From assembly GCA_905234605.1 (NCBI GenBank), contig CAJOIE010000007.1, forward strand, positions 54,868-118,867: 64,000 bases of DNA, given 5' to 3'. Numbering within the stretch: the stretch's first letter is position 1; each line of letters starts with the position of its first letter. Origin of the DNA: an uncultured Bacteroidaceae bacterium (GTDB lineage: Bacteria > Bacteroidota > Bacteroidia > Bacteroidales > Bacteroidaceae). The notes under the pieces are model-generated. The model did no database searches and had not been told where the DNA came from. It saw only the letters and a list, made by a program, of their open reading frames with translations. This document shows, piece after piece, positions 1-8,797 of this stretch. The translations under genes and the position numbers were made by a program.

Positions 1-932
1 AGTGAGGAGGCGCGCACGAGTTCGAGTGCCTGGTTGAAGGTGAGACCCTCATTGACGTAGTCCACCAGTCGCTGCACATTGCATAGGGCGGCGTGACCCT
101 CGTTGCAATGATATATGTCCTTCTTGATGCCCAGCTTCTTGAGCAGCAGCACACCGCCGATGCCAAGCAGTATCTCCTGCTTGAGACGGTTCTCCCAGTC
201 GCCGCCATAGAGAGCGTGCGTGATGGGACGGTCGAACTCGGAGTTCATGTCGTTGTCGGTGTCGAGCAGGTAGAGCTTGACACGGCCCACATTGACGCGC
301 CACACATAGGCGTGCACCTGATAGTTCATGTAGGGCACATCGATAACCACTGGCTTGCCGTCCTTGTCCATCTGCTGCTCGATGGGCAAGCTGCCGAAGT
401 TCTGTGCCTCATAGTTGGCTATCTGCTGACCATCCATAGAGAGGGTCTGGGTGAAGTAGCCGAAACGATAGAGGAAACCGACGGCCACCATGTCGACATT
501 TGAGTCGGAGGCCTCCTTGACATAGTCGCCGGCCAGGATACCGAGGCCGCCGGAGTATATTTTCAGAGCCTGATTGAGGCCATACTCCATGCAGAGATAA
601 GCTACGCTGGGGCGGTCCTTGCGGGGCTCGACATCCATGTACGCGCGGAACTCCTTGTATGTGTCGTTCATGCGCTTGATGATGTCCTTGTCCTTGGCCA
701 GCTCCTGCATCTGTTCGTAGCTTAGGCGCTCGAGCATGAGCACAGGGTTCTGACCGCACTGCTCATAGAGGTCGGGGTTGAGACGTGAGAAGAGGCTGCG
801 TGCGCTGTGGTTCCATGCCCACCACATGTTGTGGGCCAGTTCCTCCAGCTTGCTCAGCTCGGCTGGGATATTGCTCTTGACGACAATAGGTTTCCAGCTT
901 GCTTCGTTGGCGTTGCTTGTCTTGATTTTCAT
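1..932 (-). CDS. glgP: alpha-glucan (glycogen) phosphorylase, C-terminal part cut off by window edge
   Basis: About 310 N-terminal residues are present and the frame stays open to base 1. It starts at an ATG (932-930) giving [13 protein letters not shown]. The N-terminal stretch with [15 protein letters not shown] is typical of the DUF3417 domain that precedes the catalytic region in one class of bacterial phosphorylases. It is followed by [27 protein letters not shown] and later [12 protein letters not shown], both hallmarks of glycogen phosphorylase. The enzyme releases glucose-1-phosphate from alpha-1,4-glucan in the cytoplasm; the PLP-binding C-terminus lies outside the window. It sits 85 bp downstream of glycogen synthase on the same strand, so synthesis and breakdown genes are probably co-transcribed. 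Identification is firm; only completeness is unknown. Confidence 0.93.
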   Translation of the reverse strand, partial: MKIKTSNANEASWKPIVVKSNIPAELSKLEELAHNMWWAWNHSARSLFSRLNPDLYEQCGQNPVLMLERLSYEQMQELAKDKDIIKRMNDTYKEFRAYMDVEPRKDRPSVAYLCMEYGLNQALKIYSGGLGILAGDYVKEASDSNVDMVAVGFLYRFGYFTQTLSMDGQQIANYEAQNFGSLPIEQQMDKDGKPVVIDVPYMNYQVHAYVWRVNVGRVKLYLLDTDNDMNSEFDRPITHALYGGDWENRLKQEILLGIGGVLLLKKLGIKKDIYHCNEGHAALCNVQRLVDYVNEGLTFNQALELVRASS

Positions 933-1017
933 GTTAGTGCTGATGGTTGTATGCTTACTCTATATTGTTTGCTTGGGGTTGCTCATGCCGTATGTGTGCT
1001 CATGCAGACGCTGTGGC

Positions 1018-2739
1018 TTACTGCTGTGCATCCATGCGGGCTTTGGCCTTGGAGAGGGCTATCTCGTAGGCTCGATAGTAGTACTTGATGAAATGTTTCC
1101 ACTGGGCCTTGGAGGCTAATGCTGCCGCGGCCTTGCGGGCCACTGCCACCTCCTTGGCAGAGAGGGCGGCAAAACCTATAATCTCATCGCGTATGCGGTC
1201 GGCCACCTCGTGGTAGTTGTAGTCGGAACGGTATATCACCTCGACACCATCAGTGTCAATGTAGCATTCGGCTGCTATGCTGTCGCCCTTGGCTCCGGAC
1301 GGGAGCGTCTTGGCCTTCTCCTCGTTGGCCCAGAGGCCGAAACCTGCGAGGGTCGTGGTCACGCATGGCACCTTGAAGGCCACGCTCTCCAGCGGTGTGT
1401 AGCCCCAGGGCTCATAGTAGGACGGGTAGATGGTGAGGTCAAGGCCTATCAGCAGGTCGTAGTAGTGAAGCCCGAATATGCCATCGTCGGCATCAAGGTA
1501 GCAAGGCACGAACATCACCTTAAGGCGTGAACCTTCCTTGTTGGTTATGCCAAAGCGGTGTATGGACTGCGAGACCATGTCGCTGCCGGCCTCATGCAGA
1601 TAGTGCGTGATGAAAGGATCAGCCAAAGGCCGTTGCACACTGCTATGATGTGTCTTGGCTTGTGCCAGACGCTCCTGAAGGTCGCGACGCGGTCCGGCCT
1701 GCCATGCCGGCACTTCAATGAGCGCAAGGACATTGCGCTCGAGACGCTTGTCGTGGAGCGTACGGTTCAGGGCATCAATATATACATCTATGCCTTTGTT
1801 CTTCCACTCATAGCGGCCGCTGGTGGAGATGATGATGGTGTCGTCATCAAGCTGGGTGCCCATCAGTGCGTTGGCCACTTGCAGAATGCATTGGCGTGCC
1901 TTGCGACGGCGGTTGACGAATGTCACACCCTTGGGCACGAAATCCATCTCGAAGCCGTTGGGCAGGACTACATCTACATGCTTGTCGAGCAGCTCGAAGC
2001 ACTCTCTGGCTGTGACATCGCTCACGGTGGTGAAGCAGTCGGTGAAGTGGGCTGTCTGCCGCTCAATGCTGTGCTTCGACTGCACATTGAGTTCATCGGC
2101 CATCTGGTTGCCATTGTAGGCAAACAGATAGTCGTAGAGCGGCTTGCCGTTGCCGGCTATGCTGCGGCCAATGGTGGTGGCGTGAGTCGTGAAGATGGTG
2201 GCGATTGCCGGCACATGCTTGTGGATATAGAGGGCTCCGAGGCCTGTCATCCACTCGTGTGCCTGATATACAACGCGCTTCGAAGGGTCAAGGAAATAGT
2301 GGTAGAAGCTCTCGACCACACGGCCTGCTGCATAGGAGAACATGGATGCCTCGTCGTAGTCGCCATAGGCGTGGAGGCTATCCACCTGAAAGTCTGTCCA
2401 GAGGGCACTATAGATGTCGTTCTTCTGAGCGAAGAAGGGATGGAAGTCAACAAGCACGACAACGGGGCGGCCCGGAACCTGCCAGCGACCTATGCGCACA
2501 CCGAGAGCCTCTGCTTCGCAATGCTTGCGCCAATCAGCCCAAAGGGTGCTGTCTTCAACAAAAAGGGGATTATCCTTACCTTGCCAGAAGTCGGGACCGA
2601 TGAAGATTATACGGTCGGGCAAAGCGTCTTGGAGTGTCTTGGCACGTGTAGATAGTACGGTATATATACCGCCCACTTTATTGCAGACCTCCCAGCTGGA
2701 CTCAAAGATATAGTCGGGAAGGGTGTCAGGTCTTGTCAT
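1018..2739 (-). CDS. glycogen synthase, GT3 (eukaryote-like) family
   Basis: A 573-residue cytoplasmic glycosyltransferase that elongates alpha-1,4-glucan from a nucleotide-glucose donor. The N-terminus (YIFESSWEVCNKVGGIYTVL) matches the opening of the animal/yeast-type glycogen synthase family GT3, not the ADP-glucose GlgA family GT5. Near the C-terminus YPSYYEPWGYTPLESVAF is the donor-binding E-x7-E region of the GT-B fold. The length is shorter than the yeast enzyme, which carries regulatory tails, and usual for bacterial members. Its donor is inferred to be UDP-glucose from family knowledge. It is followed by glycogen phosphorylase; the branching enzyme is far away at 44.7 kb. A Bacteroidetes-type promoter lies about 50 bp upstream. 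Confidence 0.92.
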   Translation of the reverse strand: MTRPDTLPDYIFESSWEVCNKVGGIYTVLSTRAKTLQDALPDRIIFIGPDFWQGKDNPLFVEDSTLWADWRKHCEAEALGVRIGRWQVPGRPVVVLVDFHPFFAQKNDIYSALWTDFQVDSLHAYGDYDEASMFSYAAGRVVESFYHYFLDPSKRVVYQAHEWMTGLGALYIHKHVPAIATIFTTHATTIGRSIAGNGKPLYDYLFAYNGNQMADELNVQSKHSIERQTAHFTDCFTTVSDVTARECFELLDKHVDVVLPNGFEMDFVPKGVTFVNRRRKARQCILQVANALMGTQLDDDTIIISTSGRYEWKNKGIDVYIDALNRTLHDKRLERNVLALIEVPAWQAGPRRDLQERLAQAKTHHSSVQRPLADPFITHYLHEAGSDMVSQSIHRFGITNKEGSRLKVMFVPCYLDADDGIFGLHYYDLLIGLDLTIYPSYYEPWGYTPLESVAFKVPCVTTTLAGFGLWANEEKAKTLPSGAKGDSIAAECYIDTDGVEVIYRSDYNYHEVADRIRDEIIGFAALSAKEVAVARKAAAALASKAQWKHFIKYYYRAYEIALSKAKARMDAQQ

Positions 2740-2786
2740 GTACCTTTGAGGGTAAAGCGAAAACTACGTGTTTGTTATTTCGTCGG

Positions 2787-2817
2787 CAAAAGTACAGCTT
2801 TTGACCTTTCCATGCAA
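2787..2817 (-). promoter_or_regulatory. Bacteroidetes-type promoter of the glycogen synthase/phosphorylase genes
   Basis: On the minus strand TACTTTTG (2794-2787) fits the -7 consensus TAnnTTTG. A TTGC (2817-2814) about 20 bp upstream fits the -33 TTTG/TTG element. Transcription would begin roughly 40 bases before the ATG at 2739. Confidence 0.6.
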
Positions 2818-2876
2818 TTTATGAGCCCGTTTTATGGACTTATGCGCAACGGATAGTGCAGAGTGACAGCCACATG

Positions 2877-3836
2877 TCAGCGAATAACGAGCCATGACAT
2901 ATAAATCAGAAACACGGCAACAAGCACCCCGCCCTCCCATCGCAGCACCTTGAGCTGCGTGCGGGCAAAGAGCCAAAACAGAGCTGTGCCGATAGCGAGC
3001 ATGGCGAAATCCACCCACGACACGCCGCCGACCGCCAAGGGAGTAAACAACGAGCAGGCACCCAGTATGCCAAACGCATTGAACATGTTGCTGCCGATGA
3101 CGTTGCCGATGGCTATATCGCTCTGTCCCTTGCGTGCAGCCACAATGCTTGTTGCCAATTCAGGCAGCGAGGTGCCGCCGGCAACAAGAGTGAGGCCGAT
3201 GACGGCATCACTGACGCCTAAAGAGCGGGCAATGCCTGTGGCTCCGTCGACGAAGGCCTCACCACCGAGAATGAGGCCGGCAAGGCCAAAGACAATATAG
3301 AGCATCGCACGCCAAAGGGGGATGAGCAGTGCTGTGCCGGCAGTTGCCTCCACCGGCTGCTTATCGCGCTTGGCCATGGCCAGCGTATAGGTGATGAATA
3401 CAGCCATAAAGCCAAGGAGAGCAATGCCATCGCCGCGGTCAAGCATGTTTGTGGAGCCGTCACTAATGAGTGCATCAAGAGCCAGTGCCGGCACGGCGAC
3501 AGAAGCCAAAAGCATGAATGGTATATCCTTGCTCACGGTGGAAGGTGCGACGCTGATGGGCAGCACTATCGCTGTAGCCCCCACAATGAGCATCGTGTTG
3601 AATATGTTGCTGCCAACGATATTGCCAATGCTCATGTCGCCTGAACCGTTTATCGCCGACACGAGACTCACGATGAACTCGGGTAACGACGTTCCCAATG
3701 CAACAATGGTGAGGCCTATCACTATCTCAGGCAATCCGAACCTGCGCGCTATGGCTACAGCCCCGTCGGTCAGACGGTCGGCACCGAACAGCACCATGGC
3801 TGCACCGACCACAACAAAGAGAATGTCTAAAAGCAT
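2877..3836 (-). CDS. K+-independent or -dependent Na+/Ca2+ exchanger-like membrane protein (CaCA family, YrbG-like)
   Basis: A 319-residue inner-membrane antiporter made of two homologous halves. Each half holds a conserved alpha repeat: GLTIVALGTSLPEFIVSL with GNIVGSNIFNTMLIVG in the first, and GLTLVAGGTSLPELATSI with GNVIGSNMFNAFGILG in the second. The acidic residues in the SLPE motifs bind the cation in this family. About ten hydrophobic segments are visible. The start at 3836 (MLLDILFVVVGAA) is chosen because it opens directly into the first membrane helix; an in-frame extension to 3881 adds a non-hydrophobic, Cys-rich tail that looks untranslated. The transported ions are inferred from the family. 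No functional link to the neighbours is apparent. Confidence 0.88.
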   Translation of the reverse strand: MLLDILFVVVGAAMVLFGADRLTDGAVAIARRFGLPEIVIGLTIVALGTSLPEFIVSLVSAINGSGDMSIGNIVGSNIFNTMLIVGATAIVLPISVAPSTVSKDIPFMLLASVAVPALALDALISDGSTNMLDRGDGIALLGFMAVFITYTLAMAKRDKQPVEATAGTALLIPLWRAMLYIVFGLAGLILGGEAFVDGATGIARSLGVSDAVIGLTLVAGGTSLPELATSIVAARKGQSDIAIGNVIGSNMFNAFGILGACSLFTPLAVGGVSWVDFAMLAIGTALFWLFARTQLKVLRWEGGVLVAVFLIYMSWLVIR

Positions 3837-3966
3837 AATCAAATGTCTGCTACAGCAGCTTTCATGTATAACCTTTGGCACTTTCTCCGCTTTGTCATAC
3901 CTTCGCTTGGTGCAACGAGAAGTGTCCGATATAAACCTATAATTATAGTGTCCTCAGTACGACAAC

Positions 3967-4185
3967 ATGGCAACAATTAAGCGAAGCAACGAGCGTCTTG
4001 CCGTAAAGTGCATCAACTGCCGCCACGCAACCTTCAAGCAGTGGTTCCAGAATCCGGTGATTGCCTTTTGCCAGTTGCAAGGGGGAGAGACCGCTGTGGC
4101 CGAAATCCGGCGTTCATGCTACCTGTTCCAGCCTGCCACGGCAACACCTGTCATTGAACACCTCAGTAGCTACGACGAGGAATAG
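3967..4185 (+). CDS. small cysteine-containing protein of unknown function
   Basis: A 72-residue protein (MATIKRSNERLAVKC...) with four cysteines: a CxxC (CINC), one in AFCQLQGG and one in RRSCYLF. This arrangement could hold a metal, but no family was recognised. It is neither membrane-bound nor secreted by inspection. Its 3' end overlaps the convergent metallo-hydrolase gene by 23 bp. The downstream half, beginning IEHLSSYDEE, is acidic. Support for it being real comes from a compact start just after an AT-rich stretch and the sensible amino-acid composition. Confidence 0.6.
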   Translation: MATIKRSNERLAVKCINCRHATFKQWFQNPVIAFCQLQGGETAVAEIRRSCYLFQPATATPVIEHLSSYDEE

Positions 4186-4987
4186 GAAGCAGCTCGTAGA
4201 TGTCCGAGGGCACCTTGCGTCGCAACACGTCAAGCTCAAAATCGGCACCGGCAACAATGCCATAGCCGCGCAGAATGCTGTCGACAGTTTTGCGGGCAAG
4301 TTCAGGATGATTGTTTTCTTCGCTCAAGTGGCACAACCACACATGGCACAGACCCGGACTTGACGCCCCTGCAAGCAGCTCGCCAGCCTCGGTGTTGCTC
4401 AGATGGCCTGTAGGTCCTGCAATACGTCCCTTGAGATAGGCCGGATATGGGCCTTGAGCCAGCATCTCCTTATCGTGGTTGCTCTCTAACACGAGATAGT
4501 TGGCTTCGGCGACTTCAGCTTTCACCCTGTCGGTGACATGGCCGATGTCGGTAATCAGGCAGAAACGCACGCCATCGGCTTCGACACGGTAGCCCACGCA
4601 GTCGTTGCTGTCGTGTGGCACGGCGAAGGGTGTAATATGCATTGAGCCAATCTCCACTGTGCGGTCTTTCTCTATGAACACCTTGGATGCAGCACTCAAC
4701 TTGGGAGAGACACAATAGTTGCGTGCTATGCCCTCGTGCACAAGCTCCGTTGAATAGATTTTCAGCCCATGTTCGTGAGCCAGCTTACTTACGCTTTTGA
4801 TATGGTCGGCATGGTCGTGGGTAATGAATACCGCAGCCATCCTGTCGGGCGACAAGCCAGCGGCATGAAGACCGTGCCGCAGCTCGCGGTATGTGATGCC
4901 CGCATCCAGGAGTATAGCTGTCTGCTCGTTCCAAAGCAGATAGGCATTACCGCTGCTCCCGCTGCCCAAACACTGAAACTTTAGCAT
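4163..4987 (-). CDS. MBL-fold metallo-hydrolase, YycJ/WalJ-like
   Basis: A 274-residue cytoplasmic metallo-beta-lactamase-fold protein. It opens with LKFQCLGSGSSGNAYLL, the glycine-rich strand typical of the YycJ-like subgroup. It carries the metal-binding FITHDHADH motif near residue 60, and later PHDSNDCVGYRV and LITDIGHV, which supply further His/Asp ligands. Members are thought to be exonuclease-like or phosphodiesterase-like hydrolases, but the substrate cannot be read here. A possible promoter with the variant TATCTTCG lies at 5018-5011, about 25 bp upstream. The gene converges on and overlaps the small Cys-rich gene. Confidence 0.85.
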   Translation of the reverse strand: MLKFQCLGSGSSGNAYLLWNEQTAILLDAGITYRELRHGLHAAGLSPDRMAAVFITHDHADHIKSVSKLAHEHGLKIYSTELVHEGIARNYCVSPKLSAASKVFIEKDRTVEIGSMHITPFAVPHDSNDCVGYRVEADGVRFCLITDIGHVTDRVKAEVAEANYLVLESNHDKEMLAQGPYPAYLKGRIAGPTGHLSNTEAGELLAGASSPGLCHVWLCHLSEENNHPELARKTVDSILRGYGIVAGADFELDVLRRKVPSDIYELLPIPRRSY

Positions 4988-5105
4988 GTTAGCATTATTA
5001 AATTTGGGTGCGAAGATAGTGATTTCTGTCTATGGCAGCCAGCTGCGTTAAGAGCTTTTTCGGCCTTTTAACGATAAATAGGAAATACAAGCAGGGTTTA
5101 GTCTG

Positions 5106-8100
5106 TCAGAACGGAAGCCCTACGGCAAAGTGCAGCTGCAAGTCGCGCCGTATGCGCGGATGGAGCAGTGGGTAGTGTCCGGCCCCACTTTCCACGGCCG
5201 GATTGAGTGCTTTCATGCCACCGTCAACACGTATGATGAAGTAGCTGAAGTTGAGGCGCAGTCCTAAGCCGTAGGCCACTGCTATCTGCTTCCAGAAACG
5301 TTCTGGCCGGAACTGTCCACCAGGCTGCTCGTCGTAGGCACGCAGTGTCCAGATGTTACCGGCGTCGATGAATGCGGCACCATCCATTTTCCAGAACATG
5401 TGTGTGCGCCACTCTGCACTCATGTCGAGCTTGATGTCGCCTGTCTGGCGAATAAAGTCCACACGGCCGTCGGAGCCGGAGAAGCTGCCAGGCCCCAGAC
5501 CTCTCACGGCCCAGCCGCGCACGCTGTTGGCACCGCCACTGAAGTAGCGTTTTTCATAGGGTAGTATCGAAGAGTTACCGTATGGAACGGCGGTGCCAAG
5601 GGCGAAGTGAAGAGCGAGAGAGTTGCGCGCATCCATGCGTATGCTCTTCACCCAGTCAAAGTCGAAGCGTGCATACTCTGCATACGCTATATTAAATAAG
5701 GTATAGGTGCCGAGGTTGTCGGAATATTGTGCATGGAGCAGATGCGACAGGCCATATAGAAGGTTGCCTGCTGTCTCTACACCGAAGCGTATGCTGTAGG
5801 CATTCTTGCCGTAGACGACATTCTGCGACGTGGGCGGAACCGAGGTGTAGCTGAATGTGTATCCCCACTTCATTATGAACAGGTTCTCGTAGTTGTAGCG
5901 CAGGATAGCGTTGCGGCTGGTGTTGTCGGCAAGATATTCCTTGCGGAATGTATCCGATATCCATGGCATGAACACATAGTTGAGGTCAAGCATGTCAACG
6001 CGGTGCTGGTGCTTCAAGCTGAAGCGGCTCCACCGATAGCGCCATGATGCAGTGAGGACACGGCGGTGAAACTCGGGGCGGTCCTGCGAGTCGTAGAGTA
6101 GCGACGCTATGCTCTGCCCCTTGATGGAACGCCTGTACGTCCACGGAATGAAGGGGAATATCAGCTCAGGGAAGTTGAGGTTCAGCTCCGTGCTGAACTC
6201 CGTGTAGTCCTGGTCGGAATAGCCTTCCAGCCCGCGAATGGCCTCGTAGGCACCACGCAATTCAAGAGCCAGCTGTGCCGAGCGGTGAAACAAGTTGCGG
6301 TTCTGGTAGCCCACACGCAGTGCCATGCCGAGGTCTCCGGCGGAGTTGGTTCCTTCCACCTCTGCCGTGACACTGTGGCGTCGCGCCGTGCGCAGCGTGA
6401 TGAAGGCATCGATTGTGTCGGGGGCTGTGGGCGACGGCTCAAATGTCACCGATGTGCCCATTACTGCCGACAGCGACGACAGGTTGCTGTAGGTGGACTG
6501 CACGTCGCTCTCCCTGAATAGCTTCCCTGGCCGCAGCATGGTCTTGTTAATGATGAACACGGGATGCAGAGGCAGTTTGCGACGTGGGTAAAACAGTTGT
6601 GCGAAGAGGTGCATGCTGTCGGCACGTGCATTATATTGCGGCACATCCTGAATGTCGACATCTGTGAGGAAGTTGACACGGCCCACATGGTATTGCACAT
6701 GGTTGCGAAGGGAGTCGCGCTGCGAGGCTCTGTAGCGAGGTATGCTCAAGGCCAGTGCAACGGTATGGTTGCCAATAGTGGTGTCGGCCTGAAAGCGCAC
6801 GTAGCTCTTGGAGAAACGATAGTAGCCGTCGTTCTGTAGTTGCGAGGTGATGCGGCTGCGCTCTCGGTCGAGCTCATTGACGTCGAAAGCCATGCCTTCA
6901 GCAAGATACGATTTGTGCCAATTGGCTGTGATGGCCGAGTCAATGGCAGCATCGTCCACATCACGCTCTATGGAACTCACATGGTAGCGTGCACCAGTGT
7001 GGATGTTGTATGTTATGTCCACACGCCGCCGGTGGTAGTCGGGCTCCACGCTGACGTCAGCGCCGAGATAACCAAGGTTGCGCACGGCGGCCTCTATGTC
7101 GCGGCGTGAGCGCTCTGTTTGCACACTGTCGTAGCGCACAGGAGCCTCGCCGAGCTTGCGGAAGAGGCGTCCTGCCGTGCGTGTAGTGTCGGTGGGGCTG
7201 AGACTATATATGCCCAACGGCACCTTCAGCAGGCTGAACCATCGGGCATTGGGCTGTTGACGTATGTATCCATTCAGCGAGGTGGTCGACAATGCCGCTT
7301 TGTCGGCGCGCACACTCACGTGGTCCAGCATGTACTCGTCAGGAGCCAGAAAGCGCGTGGGCTGGCACGACGCCAGCAGCAGTGCGCCAACAGCTATGCA
7401 CAGCAACAGTGCTCTCCGCCTGAACTCGGCCAGTGTTATGGCTGTCGCCATGGCCACATTCAAGCTTTCCGTCGTGGAGCGGCCTGGCGGATAGTTGGGT
7501 ATCAGTAGCCGTTGTGTGCATAGGGCCTCCACGGCAGGCGAGATGCCATTACCTTCGTTGCCCATCACGAGCACGCCGGTTGCCGGCAGGGTCGCAGCTT
7601 CATAGATGTTGTCACCGCCCAGCAAGGTGCCACAGACGGGTACGCCTGCCGGCAATGACGCAATAGCCTCTGCAAGGTCGGGCACGGTGTGGACATGCAC
7701 CCGCGCTGCCGCACCCATGGTGGCTTGAATGGTCTTAGGGTTCCACAAATCGGCTGTGCCTGTGCTGCATACCACATCGGTCACGCCAAACCAGTCGGCC
7801 AGACGCACTATAGTGCCAACGTTCCCCGGGTCTTGCACATCGTCGAGGGCAAGCACCAGTCGTTGCTGTGCTACCGACGCGAAATCGAAGTCGTAGTGTG
7901 GTATACGGAAGATGGCCACCACTTGCTGCGGTGCCTGCTGCAGGCTGATGCGCTGGAGCTCGTCGGCGTTTACCCGTTCCACTGCGGGCGTGCCAGCCGG
8001 CGACTGCCATGTGTCGAGGGCAAAGATGCCACGACACTCAAGATGACCAAGCAATTCGCCCACAAGCTTGGGGCCTTCTGCCACGAAGAGACCTGTCTGT

Positions 8101-8159
8101 CGCCGCCCTTTATGGGTGGCGAGAGAGCGCACCAGCTTGACAGCGGCTTTAGTCAACAT
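5106..8159 (-). CDS. in-frame fusion: SpoU/TrmH-family RNA 2'-O-methyltransferase + BamA/TamA-like outer-membrane protein
   Basis: One uninterrupted frame of 1017 codons holds two proteins normally encoded separately. Residues 1-249 form a SPOUT RNA methyltransferase: substrate-binding N-terminus (HKGRRQTGLFVAEGPKLV), motif 1 DPGNVGTIVRLADWF, motif 2 LVMGNEGNGIS and motif 3 STTESLNVAMATAI. Residues 250-265 form a hydrophobic lipoprotein signal (ALLLCIAVGALLLASC, lipobox Cys265). From 266 on there are POTRA-like regions and a C-terminal 16-strand-type barrel resembling TamA/BamA (GGANSVRGWAVRGLGPGSF), ending in a phenylalanine (VGLPF). A methyltransferase cannot act outside the cytoplasm, so the barrel is probably made from an internal start, for example ATG at 7451 (Met237). 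The frame starts inside the upstream crp-like gene (11 bp overlap). Confidence 0.85.
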   Translation of the reverse strand: MLTKAAVKLVRSLATHKGRRQTGLFVAEGPKLVGELLGHLECRGIFALDTWQSPAGTPAVERVNADELQRISLQQAPQQVVAIFRIPHYDFDFASVAQQRLVLALDDVQDPGNVGTIVRLADWFGVTDVVCSTGTADLWNPKTIQATMGAAARVHVHTVPDLAEAIASLPAGVPVCGTLLGGDNIYEAATLPATGVLVMGNEGNGISPAVEALCTQRLLIPNYPPGRSTTESLNVAMATAITLAEFRRRALLLCIAVGALLLASCQPTRFLAPDEYMLDHVSVRADKAALSTTSLNGYIRQQPNARWFSLLKVPLGIYSLSPTDTTRTAGRLFRKLGEAPVRYDSVQTERSRRDIEAAVRNLGYLGADVSVEPDYHRRRVDITYNIHTGARYHVSSIERDVDDAAIDSAITANWHKSYLAEGMAFDVNELDRERSRITSQLQNDGYYRFSKSYVRFQADTTIGNHTVALALSIPRYRASQRDSLRNHVQYHVGRVNFLTDVDIQDVPQYNARADSMHLFAQLFYPRRKLPLHPVFIINKTMLRPGKLFRESDVQSTYSNLSSLSAVMGTSVTFEPSPTAPDTIDAFITLRTARRHSVTAEVEGTNSAGDLGMALRVGYQNRNLFHRSAQLALELRGAYEAIRGLEGYSDQDYTEFSTELNLNFPELIFPFIPWTYRRSIKGQSIASLLYDSQDRPEFHRRVLTASWRYRWSRFSLKHQHRVDMLDLNYVFMPWISDTFRKEYLADNTSRNAILRYNYENLFIMKWGYTFSYTSVPPTSQNVVYGKNAYSIRFGVETAGNLLYGLSHLLHAQYSDNLGTYTLFNIAYAEYARFDFDWVKSIRMDARNSLALHFALGTAVPYGNSSILPYEKRYFSGGANSVRGWAVRGLGPGSFSGSDGRVDFIRQTGDIKLDMSAEWRTHMFWKMDGAAFIDAGNIWTLRAYDEQPGGQFRPERFWKQIAVAYGLGLRLNFSYFIIRVDGGMKALNPAVESGAGHYPLLHPRIRRDLQLHFAVGLPF
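7365..7451 (-). other. internal start and lipoprotein signal of the outer-membrane protein inside the fused frame
   Basis: ATG at 7451-7449 lies in the methyltransferase motif 3. From it the reading is MATAITLAEFRRR followed by ALLLCIAVGALLLASC, a classic positively charged n-region, hydrophobic core and lipobox. Starting here gives a 781-residue outer-membrane lipoprotein/barrel (5106-7451), close to the usual length of this family. The start choice is inference. Confidence 0.5.
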
Positions 8160-8742
8160 GGGCAGAGCGCACGCGGCTGAGGGTCTCGGGGGTCATCTGA
8201 AGGAAGGAAGCCACGTAGGCCAGAGGTGCACGCAGCACTATTGCCGGCTTGTTGCGCAACAGGCGCAAGTAGCGCTCCGACGCATTCTCAAAGCGTTGGC
8301 TGTCGGCATGCTCCTGCGATGAGATGAGAGCATGCTCAAGCACCTTGCGATAGAAATGCTCTATCTCGGCGTCCACCTCCATGAGGCGGTGCAGACGGTC
8401 GTGCGGTATGCCATAGAGCATCGAGGGCTCGAGGGCTTCGACCATGAGGCGTGAGGGCTCTTGCAGGATAAAGCTCTCTATGCATATCACGATGCGGCCC
8501 TCATAGCTGAAATGCTCCGTCACGTCGCGGTTGCCCTTGTAGTAGAACTGACGCACCATGCCTCGCTCCACATAGTACATGCTGCTGCACACCTGCCCTT
8601 CGTCGAGCAGGCGCTCGCCTTTGGCCACCGCTATGGGTTGCAGCAGACTGCTTAGAGTCTCGATGCCTTTGGCAGACATCTTGCAATAGCCGTTGGCTAT
8701 ATCGGCCGCCACACGGCGGGTGTCGGGCTTGGTTGATGGCAT
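8149..8742 (-). CDS. Crp/Fnr-family transcriptional regulator
   Basis: A 197-residue cytoplasmic regulator. An N-terminal cyclic-nucleotide-binding-type beta barrel (residues about 25-125, with GERLLDEGQVCSSMYYVERGMVRQFY) is followed by a short dimer helix. The C-terminal part (APLAYVASFLQMTPETLSRVRS) reads as a helix-turn-helix. There is no cysteine set for an iron-sulfur cluster, so it is not a classical Fnr; the effector is unknown. Its last 11 bp overlap the start of the SpoU/outer-membrane fusion gene, which makes co-transcription very likely. No operator was identified. Confidence 0.85.
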   Translation of the reverse strand: MPSTKPDTRRVAADIANGYCKMSAKGIETLSSLLQPIAVAKGERLLDEGQVCSSMYYVERGMVRQFYYKGNRDVTEHFSYEGRIVICIESFILQEPSRLMVEALEPSMLYGIPHDRLHRLMEVDAEIEHFYRKVLEHALISSQEHADSQRFENASERYLRLLRNKPAIVLRAPLAYVASFLQMTPETLSRVRSAHVD

Positions 8743-8797
8743 GGTGTTAGGCTAATGGAATGTGGGTATCGCGTGGTTGATTATCTTTGTGACGATG

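Noticed and set aside
1558..2655. Long open frame on the plus strand opposite glycogen synthase, and similar long frames opposite lepA (9374-10600) and fbp (17152-18354)
   Set aside because: They are antisense to clear, conserved genes, lack family motifs and have odd composition (His/Val-rich). High GC makes such open frames common.
8782..8789. Plus-strand TATCTTTG near the 3' end of lepA
   Set aside because: No plus-strand gene follows and no -33 TTTG at the right distance; probably chance.
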